From Adineta vaga (taxonomy: Eukaryota > Rotifera): 64,000 bases of DNA. The notes beneath the pieces are model-generated. The model made no database searches and was not told where the DNA came from. It saw only the letters and a list, made by a program, of their open reading frames with translations. A program made the translations under genes and the position numbers. This document shows, in pieces, positions 10,277-24,100 of this stretch. Where the stretch lies: positions 4,092,001 through 4,156,000 of the forward strand of contig CP075496.1 of the NCBI GenBank assembly GCA_021613535.1, given 5' to 3'. How positions within the stretch are numbered: position 1 is the stretch's first letter; each line of letters opens with the position of its first letter.

Positions 10277-11632
10277 GATTTGTTCTATTTTTTGTTTTGA
10301 TGTGATGAGTTCATAGAAAACAATTCTCTTTCAAGAAAAACAGTTTGAGGATTCTATTGTAACAAGCACTTTTTTTTCTACTTTACGTTTTTTTCTATCA
10401 CTACATAAATAGATAATGTGTAGTTTTATTTTCTTAAATAAAGACTGAAGGAAAATGTATGAAATAAGATTATGAATAAAAAAAATTAATAAAAGATAGA
10501 TAAGAATACAAGTATTTTTCAGTTTGTATGGCTAATCTTGGAATGTTGACAATATTTGTAAATAAGTCTACTTATCAATAACTTGTATTTATTCTAAATA
10601 TTTGTGTAACAATCAATCTTATTATTTTAATAACTTTGGTGAAAATATACTGACACATATATATTCTTCAATCTAGTAGTCTTCGATTTCAAAATTCTGA
10701 ACATTCATCTTATATCAATAGTATATTTATTTTAATGCACACGCTCAAGATGTTCATCAGGTCATTGATTACTAAAGTTGTGTTAATAATACACAATTCA
10801 TGTGACTACGGAAGATGAGGAACTCATCCATCAACTTAATATTATCTGATTTATAAGACGTATTTCAACAATAGAAGAATAATCTGCCATAATCATGTTA
10901 AAAAAAGAGGAAAATTCAATAGCATTTATATTCTATACATCAAAGGAAATCTTGTCATAGAAAACGACATCTCAAGATGCGATATTCGTCTTTCGTATCC
11001 AGTTGAACTGTTTCGACGTTCGAACTATGATCGCAAAATTTCATATGATCATATCGTTTTTTTTTCTTCATTTCTATGTAATTTTTGTTATTAAATAATT
11101 CCTGAGAAATTTCTTCATAAAACTAAATTTTTATGCCTTGAATAATCAATCAATCATTCGATCACGGCATAGCCATTCCCATGGTTAAACATCGTATGTA
11201 CTACTGTTTCCTCACTCTATCTCATCTCGTCTTTTTCCTGCTACTGTCATTATTAAATCTCATGATAATAGAATCACTCAGTCAACGAATCTCTTCGAAA
11301 GGAAAAGAGAAAGGGGGGAGAAAAAATGTTCTTCACTCTCACACATCCAATGACACAAACATTATCTACTCTCATCGTTTCTTTTCTATTTCTCTTTAGT
11401 TACTAACATATTCAATAGTAGTTTTCTAGAGAGAGAGATTTTTGTCTTCTTACAAGTTAGAAAAAGAAAAGATTTTCTCCATTGACAAGATAAAGAACGA
11501 CAATGATTCTACTTGACATTTTCGATGACTTAATCGAACGATGCATATGGATGCTTGTTGCTCTTTTTCTTTTAGCACGCTTCACATCATTGCTTATTTC
11601 TAATTGTAATCATTTGTTATTTTAGTCACAAC
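10277..11632. other. Intergenic stretch, no gene seen
   Basis: AT-rich sequence between PEX11-like and glutamate receptor genes. TTTTAG at 11621-11626 just before the receptor ATG looks like a splice acceptor, so an untranslated 5' exon or trans-spliced leader is possible. Confidence 0.55.
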
Positions 11633-14600
11633 ATGATTCCGAATCTGACACATTTAGTTTTAATTACTTTGCAACTTTTCACTTCGATTCAAACTCAAAA
11701 TCATATACCCATTGGTAAGTTAATGAATATATTTCATTTCATTTCACTTTACAGTTCATCATTTCAACAGGTTGGTTCATTGATGAAACAGCATCAAATT
11801 ATATCAATGCAGAAACATTTTCTAAAGCTTTACCAGCAGCAATGAATTTAACTGATCAATTTATTTGGCCATTGGATCAACTTAGTTTTCAATCAGTCTA
11901 TGAAAATGTTACTGTATGTGTTTTTTTTTCTCTTATATCTTCTCTTATTTAACTAATTATTTTGATTTTTCATAGGATACAAATATTTATTCAGGTTTTC
12001 ATCGTCGTAAGTTATTTCTCTTTAAATATTCATCAATGATAAATGAAAGAATGATTTATTTGAAATTTAGTTTGTAATCGATTAGAAACTGGTGCAATTG
12101 GTTCAATCTCAAGTATTGACCCTCAAAAAACGCATCTACTCGAATCATTTATGACACGTTTACGTATTTCAATGGTATCATTAAATTATTATAATTATAA
12201 TAAACCTGATATGCATCCATTGCATAAAGTCTATCATTTAACAATGAAAATTGATCTTCTACCAGCGTTAGCAGCATTTATAAAACGTTATTCTGTAACG
12301 AAATTATTTTATATTATTGAAGGTGAAGAAGCATTTGCACGTTTTCAAGCAATGATGGTAGCACAAGCACGAGATAAAAGTTATGATATATTAGATATAC
12401 AAGTTCGACGTTTAACAGATATTAATAATCCAAATCATACGAGAAATTTATTACAAAGCGTTGAAATTAAAGATCGAGGTTCCAAGGAAGAACGTTATAT
12501 TGTCTTGGATTTAAATTATATTAAAAGTTATATTAATCTACTAACACAAGTAAGATATGACATTCGATCAAATTTGAGTAGAAAAATGTTTGAAAGATTT
12601 CATTTCTTAAATCATTGATTTTCTGATGAATGACAAGAACCTAATAGTAGTATGTTAATAAATTGAAGTTTTTATAATTATTTATATGAAACATCATGTA
12701 GATCAGACTGTTTAGAATGCTTCACACTTTTCAGTTATCGACACATGCAAATCACTTGGGAAAAGTTAACAATGGAGAACGTTCTCTATGAGACTTGTCA
12801 TTATCTTTTACGATCTCTCTATAATGTTTCTGTTCATAGAAGAACAATGAAAATTTACTGTAAAAGAGAGAAAATATATTTTGATTGTTTAGATTCGGCA
12901 TCATGGAATGACAACTCCTCATTACCATTATATTTTAATGAGTCCTGTGAGTGAAATATGCATTTTAAAAGCTGAGAAAAAGTGAACTGATTGTGAATTT
13001 TAGGAAGCTGATCGAATTGATATGAGTTTCTTTCGTTATGGTGGTGTTAATGTTACATATTTTCTTCCAAAATCATCGTATCGAATGAATCGTTCAATTA
13101 ATCTTACAACACAAGATCGATTTTCTCTTCCATCTGTATAATTTATTTGATGTTTTTTTCCTTAGAGAATAAACATTCTACTCTTTTAACTTCTAGTTCG
13201 AAAAGAAAGCTCTCGCTGATTCATTATCATTATATATGCGAGCTTTGATGATTCTCGATGAAAGTACACGAATGAAAATTGTTCATTCAGATAGTAATGA
13301 TGAAAATTATGATCATCTGAAGATCGATTGTCGAGCAGCAGATAAACAACATCAACATGAAGATTTCGGTGAAAAACTAGCTACCATCATGCGATCTGTA
13401 AGATTATTTATTATGATATATTTTCAATTGAATATTCTTCTGCTTCTAGCTTTCATTTGAAGGTTATACAGGTCAGATTACATTTAATGAACGTGGCGAA
13501 CGAGTTAACTATACATTACACGTTTATCAAGTAACAATGAATAAACTACCAAAAAATGTAAGATGATTGAACTTATTTATATTGAAAAAAGATGAATTTC
13601 TTTCTTTTTATTTATTATTAGGTGGGAAATTTTACTCATGATCAAATGGCTATGGATGATTTGAAAGTTTTTGAAGGTCGACAAGCACATGATTTCGATA
13701 AAGGACGAGAAAGAATTATAACTACAATCATTGTATGAATCTAACTATTATCTTTAGAGAAAAAAACACAGGATTTTAATCATTTTCTACTCTCTCTTTT
13801 TTTAGGATGAACCATTTACAATGTTGAATCGAACTGTTCTTGGTAATATGACCAATTCCGAAGCGGCAGATAAATATTTTAATTTCGATCAATTGTATGG
13901 TTATTGTGTTGATTTAGCTCGTTTAATATGTGAAAAAAAACTTGAAATACGTTGTAAATTTCGTATTGTAAAAGATCATTCTTTCGGAAATAAGCCGGCA
14001 AGTGATCAGCCATGGACTGGAATTATTGGAGAATTAGTTCGACATGAAGCAGATCTTGCTGTTGCACCATTAACAATAACAAGTGAACGAGAAAGTGTAG
14101 TTGATTTTAGTAAACCCTGGATGAATTTGGGTATTAGTATTCTTATTAGTAAACCAGAAAAACAACCACCAGGTAAGATTTCATATGTTATTTATTGTTT
14201 AATGTACAAGAATATTGTTACAAGGTGTTTTCTCATTTATGGCTCCATTGTCCAAAGAAATTTGGATGTGCGTAACATTTGCATATATTGGTGTTAGTGT
14301 TATCTTATTTCTTGTATCACGTTTTTCACCATATGAATGGAGTATTGAAGATGAAGTCACACCACAATTATCAAATAAATTTTCAATTTTGAATACATTA
14401 TTCTTTGCCTTAGCCGCTTTTATGCAGCAAGGTGTAGATTTCATACCGAGGTAATTGAATTCACTACGAAAAATATCTTAATATAATCTATTTACTATTT
14501 AGATCAATATCTGGTCGACTTGTTGCTAGTGTATGGTGGTACTTTTCTATGATTCTTGTATCGTCATATATGCCAATTTAGGTAAGTGAATTATTTCAGA

Positions 14601-15939
14601 TGATTGAGAGTGTTTGATCCTTAATAATTTGTAGAGTGAAAGATGTAAGATTAACTTGTATTATTTCTAGCTGCTTTTCTCACGGTCGAACGTATGGTTA
14701 CCCCAATTGAAAGTGTAGAAGATTTAGCTCGACAAACAGAAATCAAATATGGTGTTTTACGTGGTGGAGCTACGCAACATTTTTTCGACGTGTGTATTCG
14801 TTTTTAGGGCATGAAAAAGTATACTTTCTTTATCTTTCAGAAATCTGATGTGAAAACTTATCAGCGTATGTGGGCCTATATGCAACAGAGTGATGATGTT
14901 CTAGTTTCCAGTAATGAAGAAGGAATCAATAAAGTTCGGTAAAACAAAAGAATCTTCTTTCAATTCAAATCAATTCTTCAAACTGAAATGCTTTTTTTCT
15001 TCGTTTCTAGGAAAAGTAAAGGAAAATATGCATTTTTACTTGAAGTAAGTTTTAAAAAAATAGACTAAAAATCTTGTACACTTTCTTTTCTAAAATTTCA
15101 AGTCAACAAAAAATGAATATACCAATGAACGTGCTCCATGTGATACCATGAAAATTGGTTCTAATCTTGATTCTAAAGGATATGGAATTGCAACACCAGT
15201 TGGTTCAGAATTACGGTATGAATATTTCGTCATTTTATTCACATCGTATAATCTTGGTTTTAGCGAAGCAATCAATATAGCTGTACTCGAAATGAGTGAA
15301 GATGGTACATTAAATAATCTAAAAAGACAATGGTGGTATAATCAATCAGAATGTCGTAGTAATGCGACCAAAGTATGTCTTCAATATAATTGTTCTTCTT
15401 CATATTTGCACTTATTTTCAAAAACTAAAAGGAATCAAAGCAAAGCAATGCACTTAATCTTGTTAATGTCGCTGGTATATTTTATATATTAATTGGTGGA
15501 TTAGCATTAGCAATTACAATTGCCATATTAGAATTCTTTATCAAAGCAAATATTGAAGCAAAACAAACAAAAGTAAGAAAATAATAGTTAGGATCTGGTT
15601 TTTTTTATTGTAATAAAAATTTTCATTTTAGCATAATTTTCTCGATGTTATGAAACGAAATATGAGATTAAGGTAAATAGGTTTTATATTGCATTAACCA
15701 AGAGAAAATATAGTGATCTTTTTTTAGTATTGCTGGTGTTGATTTAGAAGAAAAATCACCCGAAATCTATATGTATAAGTTTCCTGTACAAGAAAATTTT
15801 CATGTAAAATAGTTTCTCATTGTTATGAAAGAGTATAATCATGTTTTCATTTTTTGTTTAGAGTTCAGATCCATTATTTGATGAGCACGCTCGTATTGGT
15901 ACTACTAATCATATCAATGGAAACCAAAGTCAAGTTTAA
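11633..15939 (+). pseudogene. GRIA: AMPA-type ionotropic glutamate receptor, frameshifted in M3
   Basis: Twenty-one exons: 11633-11714, 11771-11913, 11976-12006, 12071-12549, 12893-12946, 13004-13135, 13197-13397, 13450-13557, 13622-13732, 13806-14172, 14225-14450, 14503-14581, 14671-14789, 14841-14938, 15011-15044, 15103-15215, 15264-15372, 15432-15572, 15632-15672, 15728-15803 and 15862-15939. In order: signal peptide, amino-terminal domain (FFRYGGVNVTYF), ligand-binding lobes (PLTITSERE with the glutamate-binding Arg; [24 protein letters not shown]), M1, pore loop [14 protein letters not shown] with Gln at the Q/R site, M3, M4 and a cytoplasmic tail; about 940 residues. In exon 12 the M3 motif SYTANLAAF has lost one base near 14570, so the frame meets TAG at 14579-14581. 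Everything else is intact, so this is either a very recent null allele or a sequence error. Confidence 0.93.
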
Positions 15940-16814
15940 TAATAATAATAATAAAAGGATTTTCCATTTTTTATTTCCTAAAAAAACGTTTATTCCACAT
16001 CTTTTATGTAAATTTAAATAAAAACAAAAGTAATCTATTCTTTTTGAACAAAAAGACATATCAAAAGTTTTACACGATCAGAAATATGATTTTATCGTAC
16101 GTCATTTGTCACGCAATATTTCATTCACTAGAATCAATTTTCCTTTGACATTGTTCATAAATAAAAACCTTCGCATGTGACACATAGTGAAGATAATATT
16201 CAGTTGTAATTATAGTCTTATCAAATTACTAGAATTCATTCAGGTAATACTTAAATATGCTGTTGAACGAACGATTGTTATGTCATAGTATTAATTATTC
16301 ATTAAAAATGATGAAGAAAATTTATTTCTGAAAATTCAGCTTGATTAATGAATAGAGAACGATGCGAAAGATTAGAAGGAAAAGAAAAGAAAGAGTTGGA
16401 ATATACTTTCTGTAATCATGTAAATACAGAAATATTCAGATATTAACACATAGGTAAGCTTTTAATTTAGTCATTGCAGAGTTTATTAGAGGAGATATTA
16501 ATTTTTCGACCGTTAAATGAAAGAAGTCAAATATGAATACAAATAAAATCAATGATTTGTCTATGAAATTTTCCAATTATTTATTTCTTGTTTGAACATA
16601 TTTAAAAAAACAATTCAAATGTTTTCTTTTTCTTCCATAAAGACATATCACTCAGAGATATATGAACAAAGGTAAATAATAAGATACAAAAAGAAAGAAA
16701 AGATCTTAGTAAGAAAAATGTTTTTGTATACACACATTGTCTGTTCGAATGCTAAATGATTTGGAATTTCGAGAAATATCAACGAAATAGAAAGAAGCAA
16801 AACGGAACTGAAAA
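15940..16814. other. Convergent intergenic stretch, no gene seen
   Basis: This separates the 3' ends of the receptor gene and OTUD5. Only AT-rich sequence and short unsupported ORFs are seen. Confidence 0.6.
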
Positions 16815-19019
16815 CTACAAAGGATTTGCATCAGATGATGATGAAGGTTGATCAGATGTAGACGATTGTTGTTTTGTCAAGTTTTCAACATATTCTATTT
16901 GTGACATGGCAAGAACTTGTTGCATTAATGACTCATCATCGTCGATAGGATCTAAATGAGAAAATGTTCAAACTTGAATAATATCGTATTGATTTCATAC
17001 CAGAATTTGTTGACGAATCACCTTCGTAATGAAATGGTAAAGCAAATTCACAATCTTTTCGTTCTTCTAATTTTAATGGTAAGAAATTGGTCGTCGAGTT
17101 TTCTGTAATAAAAGATTCAAGTTTGCTTTGAGATTTTCTTGGAATAGTTCACTCTACCTTCAGTTATATGTGAACTTGTAGCTGATGAATTTGACGCAGA
17201 TGTCTATTAGATAGAAACTCTAATTATTATCTATTGAAATTGACGTAATTTAAATGCAATCTTGTTGATTTTTATTCTAATAGAATCAAATCTCTTTTAT
17301 AACTTATTATAAAGTCAAAATTATTTGCATATAATTGTCTTTCATTAGTTTTATATTCACATATACATAGTTCTGACTGGGCAACAAGTGTTCATTCAAC
17401 ATGTGATCGAGTGATAGTTGATAGACATCATAGAAATGTAGCAAGAAATTCATATCCTAGTTTGTATGATGATGTGACCTCTTTAGAAGCTCTATTCAAA
17501 TGATGTATAGGTATATACATACTATTTTATTATCTTTAGATTGTTGATTTGTATCACACAGCCATTGTAAATATGATTCTCTTGCAATTTGTTGCATAAG
17601 TTCATCTTGTGTAGCTTCCCAATCAGTAGCAGCTAATTTATCATCAAGCATTGCTCTTTCGATATGGCTCTCTTCAGATTGTTGTAATGCTGTGACGATT
17701 AAGGATTGTTGAGCATGCTAAATATCAAATTTTATATAGAATAAAAAATAAGAACACTTAAAAAAAGACTATTAGCATTCATACGCCTGGTTCAAGATCG
17801 GGTAATCCAAGGCCATGACCAGCTGTTGGTCTCCAAGGATCAATGATTGAATTGTAATGTACACCACAATGATAACTTAAACGAATTGGTTCATTGTCAG
17901 TTTTATACATTCCATGAACAACATTAATAGGTTCTTTACATAGATAGAGACAAAGCAATTCAATCGTATGAGAAAAAAAACTATATTCGAAAATTACCTG
18001 TACTATATTCATAAACTTCAATAGGTCGATTATACAATTCTGAAAGAGCAATCATTTCAATATGATTTCCATGGCAATTTTGTCGTCGTTTTCTTGATAT
18101 ATATCGATCAAAATCTTCGGTTATATATTCACGAAAGAAATCAGCATTTTTAACCTGGAAAAAAAAACAAGACAAGAATGTCTTCGATTATAACATATAA
18201 ATGATAGATGATCTTACAATATAGTCCATACAATTGTGACGTACTGTTGCATGCATTTCTTCATCACCGAATACTTGATCCGCTAAAAAGGGAAAGAAAA
18301 GTTCATAGAATTAGAAAAAAACGTTTTCGTTACTTACACACTGCTCGAAATAGACATGCTCCATCTTCTTGAACCGATTTAATAACAAAACCTTTTTTTT
18401 CTTTTAAATTTTGAATAAAACGCATTTCAATCTAAACAGATCATAAAATATTCTTTAACAACTATTAGGTTCCGATGAAATTACGTACTTCATTGAGATT
18501 ATTTCGATCATACTTTACTGTAGTACTAGGCTCATGTTCATCTTCACTATTACATGGATCAGCTTCGCTGATTTGTTGATGATTCATTGTCGTAGTTGAC
18601 GAAGATGTCACATTATTTTCTAGTGAATCTTCTTCATTTGATGAGCTATTATTAGAATTTGAAGAATGATTTCCTTCAATTGAAGTACGTCTTCGTCTCG
18701 TTTGTCTATTGATTGTTTGTGACAATTGCTGATGCTGTTGATAATTATGTGATTTTCGTTTGGAGTTAGTTGAAAAGATCGGTGGTGATGATGTTGTTAT
18801 CATTGTATGTAAATTGTTCGTTGCTATTGCAGATGATAATTCATTATTTGATTCATTGGAATCAGCGATTGAATTTATTTCATTCGAATGTTCATTATCA
18901 CGTGATGGACGTGTTCGAGTTGATACAGTTGTTTGTTGTTGTTGTTGTTGTTGTTGGTTTCCTGGTGAATCTTTATTGTTAGTATTATTCGAAGGTTTTT
19001 TAGTTGATAAAACTGTCAT
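16815..19019 (-). CDS. OTUD5: OTUD5/DUBA-type deubiquitinase
   Basis: Nine exons: 19019-18489, 18431-18338, 18282-18218, 18154-17998, 17933-17785, 17717-17523, 17203-17158, 17102-17001 and 16951-16815, giving 491 residues with no frame conflict. The N-terminal 180 residues are low-complexity (Gln run, Ser/Asn) ahead of the OTU domain. [11 protein letters not shown] contains the catalytic Asp and Cys; [31 protein letters not shown] and [13 protein letters not shown] (with the catalytic His) are classic OTUD5. [13 protein letters not shown] and ARESYLQWL follow, and a C-terminal ubiquitin-interacting motif reads [18 protein letters not shown]. The family removes K63/K48 ubiquitin chains and tunes innate and developmental signalling. 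An upstream untranslated exon may exist. Confidence 0.95.
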
Positions 19020-21177
19020 ATTTAAATTGTTTGCATTAGCGATATACCCGAAAAAATAGAATCTAAAAAATAAAACTTTAATTGACAATTCTATTCTATT
19101 TATTTGACTCAATCGATGATGTATATGTATATGTATTACATATTTAGTTTAGATTTCTCTTCATCTTCTATCGATTCGCTGTATGATTAGTAATATCAAC
19201 TTAGATATGAAGAAAAAGAAATCTTTAAAAAAAATATTTTTCTTGTCTTTTTATTTTATTTGTTTGTAGTTTGGAATAGATTTTATTTAAGTAAATTTAC
19301 AGTTTTTATATATTTAGATGTCGCTATATGTCAGAAAAGAATATTTTCGACTTTTTTTTCGTAGGCATTAATTCAAATATTTATGAAATAGATTTATCGA
19401 AGAATGATGAAATTTTCTTCGAGAAATGAGATTCCCATTTGTTCTTTTTTAGAGGATATTAAGTAAAGATGATGGTAGGAATAATTCTCTCTTCTCTCGT
19501 TCGTTCGCTCGTTTTGAGCGCATACAGATATAGATAACTTTTTTTTGACAATTTCTTCTTCTTCTTCATTTATTCGTCTTATTTCGCATCTTTATTGATG
19601 TTATGCTTTATCATTTTATTTCTCTTCAACTAATCGAATTATCTATGATAACAATGAATCTATCATAATCGAAACAGCGATCCGGTAAGTTAAAACAAGT
19701 TAAACGCATTCTATTGCTGTATAGCATGTCTTTTTCTGTATACTAATATGAGTAAACCCAAGTATTTACTGATTCAATGATGTCTAACACGTAATGTATA
19801 TATATATATATATATACATTTGCATAATAGTGATAAGCATCCACATAGTTCTCTCCTTCTCTTTTGAATATTATATACATTTTTTTTCAAACGGAATGTA
19901 TATATATATAAATACGAAAGCGTGAAGCGTACAAATGTATGAATGAACTTGATATATAATATATATATGTATATATTTATATTTATATAAACAGTATTTT
20001 AATTGATGACGGTGACACCAAAGGAAGTCCAAGAAATGCTCTCATTCTTTGTCGTTATATATATACATATATGTTCATATATGTTCATGTGTGTCACTTC
20101 ATTATTTCCTCCCCCCTGTTTACAGAAGAAGACGTCGAGACTCGAAATAAGAGAAACGACGAATAGACTATATGTGTATGTGTACGAATGAATGTATGTC
20201 TGTGACCTATCGGCATAGTATATATGCACGTAGCACATACTAACATAAATGGGATCTTTTTATGCTACAGGCACAATCGTCCAACCAAGAAGAGCAGAAT
20301 AAGAAAAAGATGGAGAGAAAGCACATCGTTCTTTGTTTATCGACAGACGCCGGTCGAAGCTGAGAAGGGATAGAAAAAGAAAATATCTGCTAGATATACG
20401 CCCCTTTATGCTCCTGTTCTGTCTATTGACGTTGGTATCAGATGCTGGTAATGCTGCCGCCTGTGTTGGCAGCAGCAGCAGCAATATCAACAATGTATGA
20501 GCAGATCGAAATATTGGTAGGAGACGTGGATCTTCTTAATACTAATACAACTGTTCTTTCACTCATCATCACTTGTCATTGTGTCGGTATTTCTATTGAT
20601 ATTTCATCATTGTCCTCGTCTAATCGTGCTACACACGTGTGCGACGTTGCGAGATAACCATCGCCGCGTCGATCATTCTTATTTATCATCATTATTCTTA
20701 CTATATTGCATCGCGTTGCCCCCGAAAAAAAGAAGACGACGACAACTATTACTACTACTACTACGCTTTTGCTTCTCCTTTTTTTTCTTCGATTACTTCG
20801 TGCGAGAAAAATCGGCGACAGTAATAACACAAACAACTAGTTGGTAGGTGCTTCATACATCTATTCGGTCGAGTTTTCTTTTTTTACATTCATCTATAGC
20901 CTTCTTCTTCTCTTTCTTCTTCTCCCTCCTTCTCTCTCTCTCTCTTAAATACTCATTGTCTTGAAACCCATATCGATGAATAGTATCTGCACATCAAGAA
21001 ACAAAAGTACCGATCACGAATGAGTCGAAGAATCAATGATACCAGACAATAATACTAACGAAGATTGATTGTTTAGATTAGACAATTTTTAGTTCTTCTT
21101 CATTTTTTCTTTTAAACTAACATAAATTATCATCTTTTTCTCATCTACTTTCTAGAACATCTTGTTTATTTTTCACT
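19020..21177. other. Divergent intergenic stretch with simple repeats
   Basis: This 2.1 kb between OTUD5 and the headpiece gene holds TA-rich microsatellites (for example 19797-19816) and pyrimidine-rich blocks. A TTTAG acceptor-like site near 19064 could end an OTUD5 5' UTR intron. No gene is supported. Confidence 0.55.
19797..19816. repeat. (TA)n microsatellite
   Basis: About ten consecutive TA units are directly visible. Confidence 0.9.
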
Positions 21178-24100
21178 ATGTTTTCATTTTTGAAAAAAAA
21201 GTAAGTCATTTCGAAATAAAAATAAACAATTACATTTTTATACAACAAAATTTTTTGTTTTTCATATAGAAAAGTAAAAAAAACCGATAACACACAACAA
21301 CAGCATCAGCAGCAGCAACATCAGCATCAAATTCCCATAATTAATGAAAATAAAGAGAACTTATTAACTCGAACTGCCAAACAACAGTATCATCGTGATA
21401 ATGAATCAGGTGGTTTCGATTATTCATCATCTGTCGTTTCACCACAATCGATATCGAAGAAAGCTTCCTGTTCACCTCGTACATCATCACCAATCATACA
21501 TGACAAAAATCTTTCAACATTTCGTGCAAATCCAGATCAAACATCGAAAATTCACATTGATGTTAGTCATAATCCATCAGATAAATTATTACTTATATGT
21601 GATTCAAGTGAATCAAGTCCGCATTATTTAACAGATATAGCTTTGTCTAGTTTACCAACACATAAAGTAAATATGATTATACTTTTATATCTCATTCAAA
21701 CAAATGTCAAATGAAAAATAAAATAGAACACATACATATATATTTGTTTAGACGAAAATTCCTTCGTCAGTTTCTTCTTCTTGTTCTTCGACAGAAAATC
21801 GGAAGGTGATTTGTGTTCTTAGAGGCTAAACTAATACATTAAACTATTAGTTATGACTAACAAAGCGTATTAAGTATCGGCGAGACATATATTAATTAGA
21901 AGAATCCTAGACAAATTATCACAAGAATTCTTATTTAGTTTCTTTCTTTTTGTCTTTCTTTCTTAGAGCTGTCACGTGAGTACGACAGGCACAACATCAC
22001 CAAGTCAAATAGGTGCAAGTGATTTGAATCGAATATTAACGTCAGGTTATATTAATGGTGAAGAAAATATGGGTTATATGAGACGAGCTGGTGATCATAT
22101 AGCTTCACATACCAAATCACCACACTTTCATCGACCAAGTAAATCTATTTTCCTTTTGATTTCTTTTCATTAGTGCGAGAAAGTATTCTCAAAGGAATTT
22201 AGTTTAGTAGAACAACACTTGTTCTTTTATGTTGATTGAATTTATAAAGAGAATCTGAATAAGATTTGCTTGACTGATCGATTTCGTTGTGTAATAAAAG
22301 ATGGGTGTAGAATAATGACGCAAGAAACAAGCAAAAAACATGTTGAACATAACAATAATTTGTTTCGCTTGAAATAGTATCGATAGAATTTCTGTTACTA
22401 CCTTATGGTAATGATATCGGTTACACGAATTGACAAAAGAATGAAAAAAAGAAATCGATTGAATAATCAGCAAGTCGACACACCCAATTCTTTTATTTCA
22501 TTTTCTATATATATATATATGAGAGGTTCAATTTCTTTTCTTTTTTGATTATTGGATTTATTCAATGATCATTATATCTTAATATTCAATCTACAGCTGA
22601 TGATAGGAAATTTTCTTTTTTCCCCTTCTTCTGCTATTCGTCCGTATGTTTCCTTAGTTGAGGATATAAGAGAAGAAAAGCGAAGAAGGAAGAGACAGAG
22701 AGGGGAAAAGTCAGTTAGAGTGTAACGAACAAACGATGCAAGCAAAAAGGAACAGAAAAATAACAATATCTACATGCATCAGTCAACTTGACGACCTTGT
22801 TAGAAATGAACACACAGAGCGAATCATATTTGTTCAAGAGATTCGAATACGATAGCTCAAAAATATGGAAGTAGGAACATTGTAGAAAACATTAACAGTA
22901 ACTATAGCAGATGTCGAGAACGAAATAAGAAAAAAGGAACGAGAGATGGAGAGAGACTTAGAGGGAAGAAGACGGAAAGAAAAAAAGAGAAATAGAAAAA
23001 AACAATTTTGCCTTGTGTCTGTCTGTCTGTCTATATGCAAGTAGTATTAATAACGCAGCGATAAGACGAAGAAGACGACAACCATTGAAACGATCAATAA
23101 TGTTGATGGTTCACCATCCTCATCATTATCAGCAAACTTCATCGCCACGAAAAGAAATGGGTAGGTGTTAGTGAAAAGACCTTGCTGTCATGTTGCTTTC
23201 TATCATCATTCATGCTTGAAGCAAAAAAAATAAACAATATAGAATGATGCCAATTGATTCTGCCACATATCGATCGATGTTTTCTCCTTATCCTTTTAGA
23301 ATTTGACTTAATAGATCATCAATCTATTGTATATGTTAGTCCTATCTACACATCCGTATGCACGTATGTGTTCACTTGACCAGTATACTTAACTTTACAG
23401 ATGATGAATGTTGCTGATGATGATGTAATATAGCGAAGCCTTTTTCTTATTGCTTGTCGAAAGGTCCAAGAGCAATCGCTAAGTGGCACATTGTCTGCAG
23501 GCGATTATGATACACATACAACTCTATAATCGGCTTTACGTGTGTGTGTGTGTGTATGCATGCATATATTTATGTATGGTAGAAAAAGAGAATATGTACA
23601 AATGCATATATTCATACGTCACGTAAAGAGACTTCGTTTAGTACAGATCATGAAAAAAAAAGAATTTTCCATCAATTGTTATCTGATTTCTTCGAATATA
23701 ATTTGACTAATACCAGAAAAAGGATTAGACAGATGTTAAATATCATTGTTAAATATTAAAACTAGATTAATAAAATAGAATAATTGTTTTGATGTACTCA
23801 AGACATAGAAATGAAACAATAACAATCGATAAATGTTTACGATCGTGAAAAGAAAAGAAAAAAAGAAAAACTTTTGTTTGATTTCTTTTTTAGTGGGTTT
23901 TTCCTACAATCGAACACAACCATTTAGTGTACCAGGAACTAAGAAAGGCATGAAAGCTTTAGTCACTGGTATGTTTGCAATTCTTTTTCTTACCAATTAT
24001 TCTTCAGAAAAAAATACATCAATCAATTGTTACTTGTAGGTCAAACTAAAATTCGTAAGATACATTGTTCAGTACCTCATACAGCCTCACCTCTTTCATC

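Noticed and set aside
12735-12892. ORF inside a long receptor intron whose first residues (YRHMQIT) vaguely resemble the next exon (IRHHGMT)
   Set aside because: Only a few residues match, the frame after the upstream exon stops, and no donor keeps phase; it reads as an intron.
18760-19059. Plus-strand ORF with a long Val/Cys run
   Set aside because: It is the antisense of the Gln run in the OTUD5 N-terminus.
20576-20847. Overlapping ORFs on both strands
   Set aside because: Driven by simple triplet repeats; no family motif.
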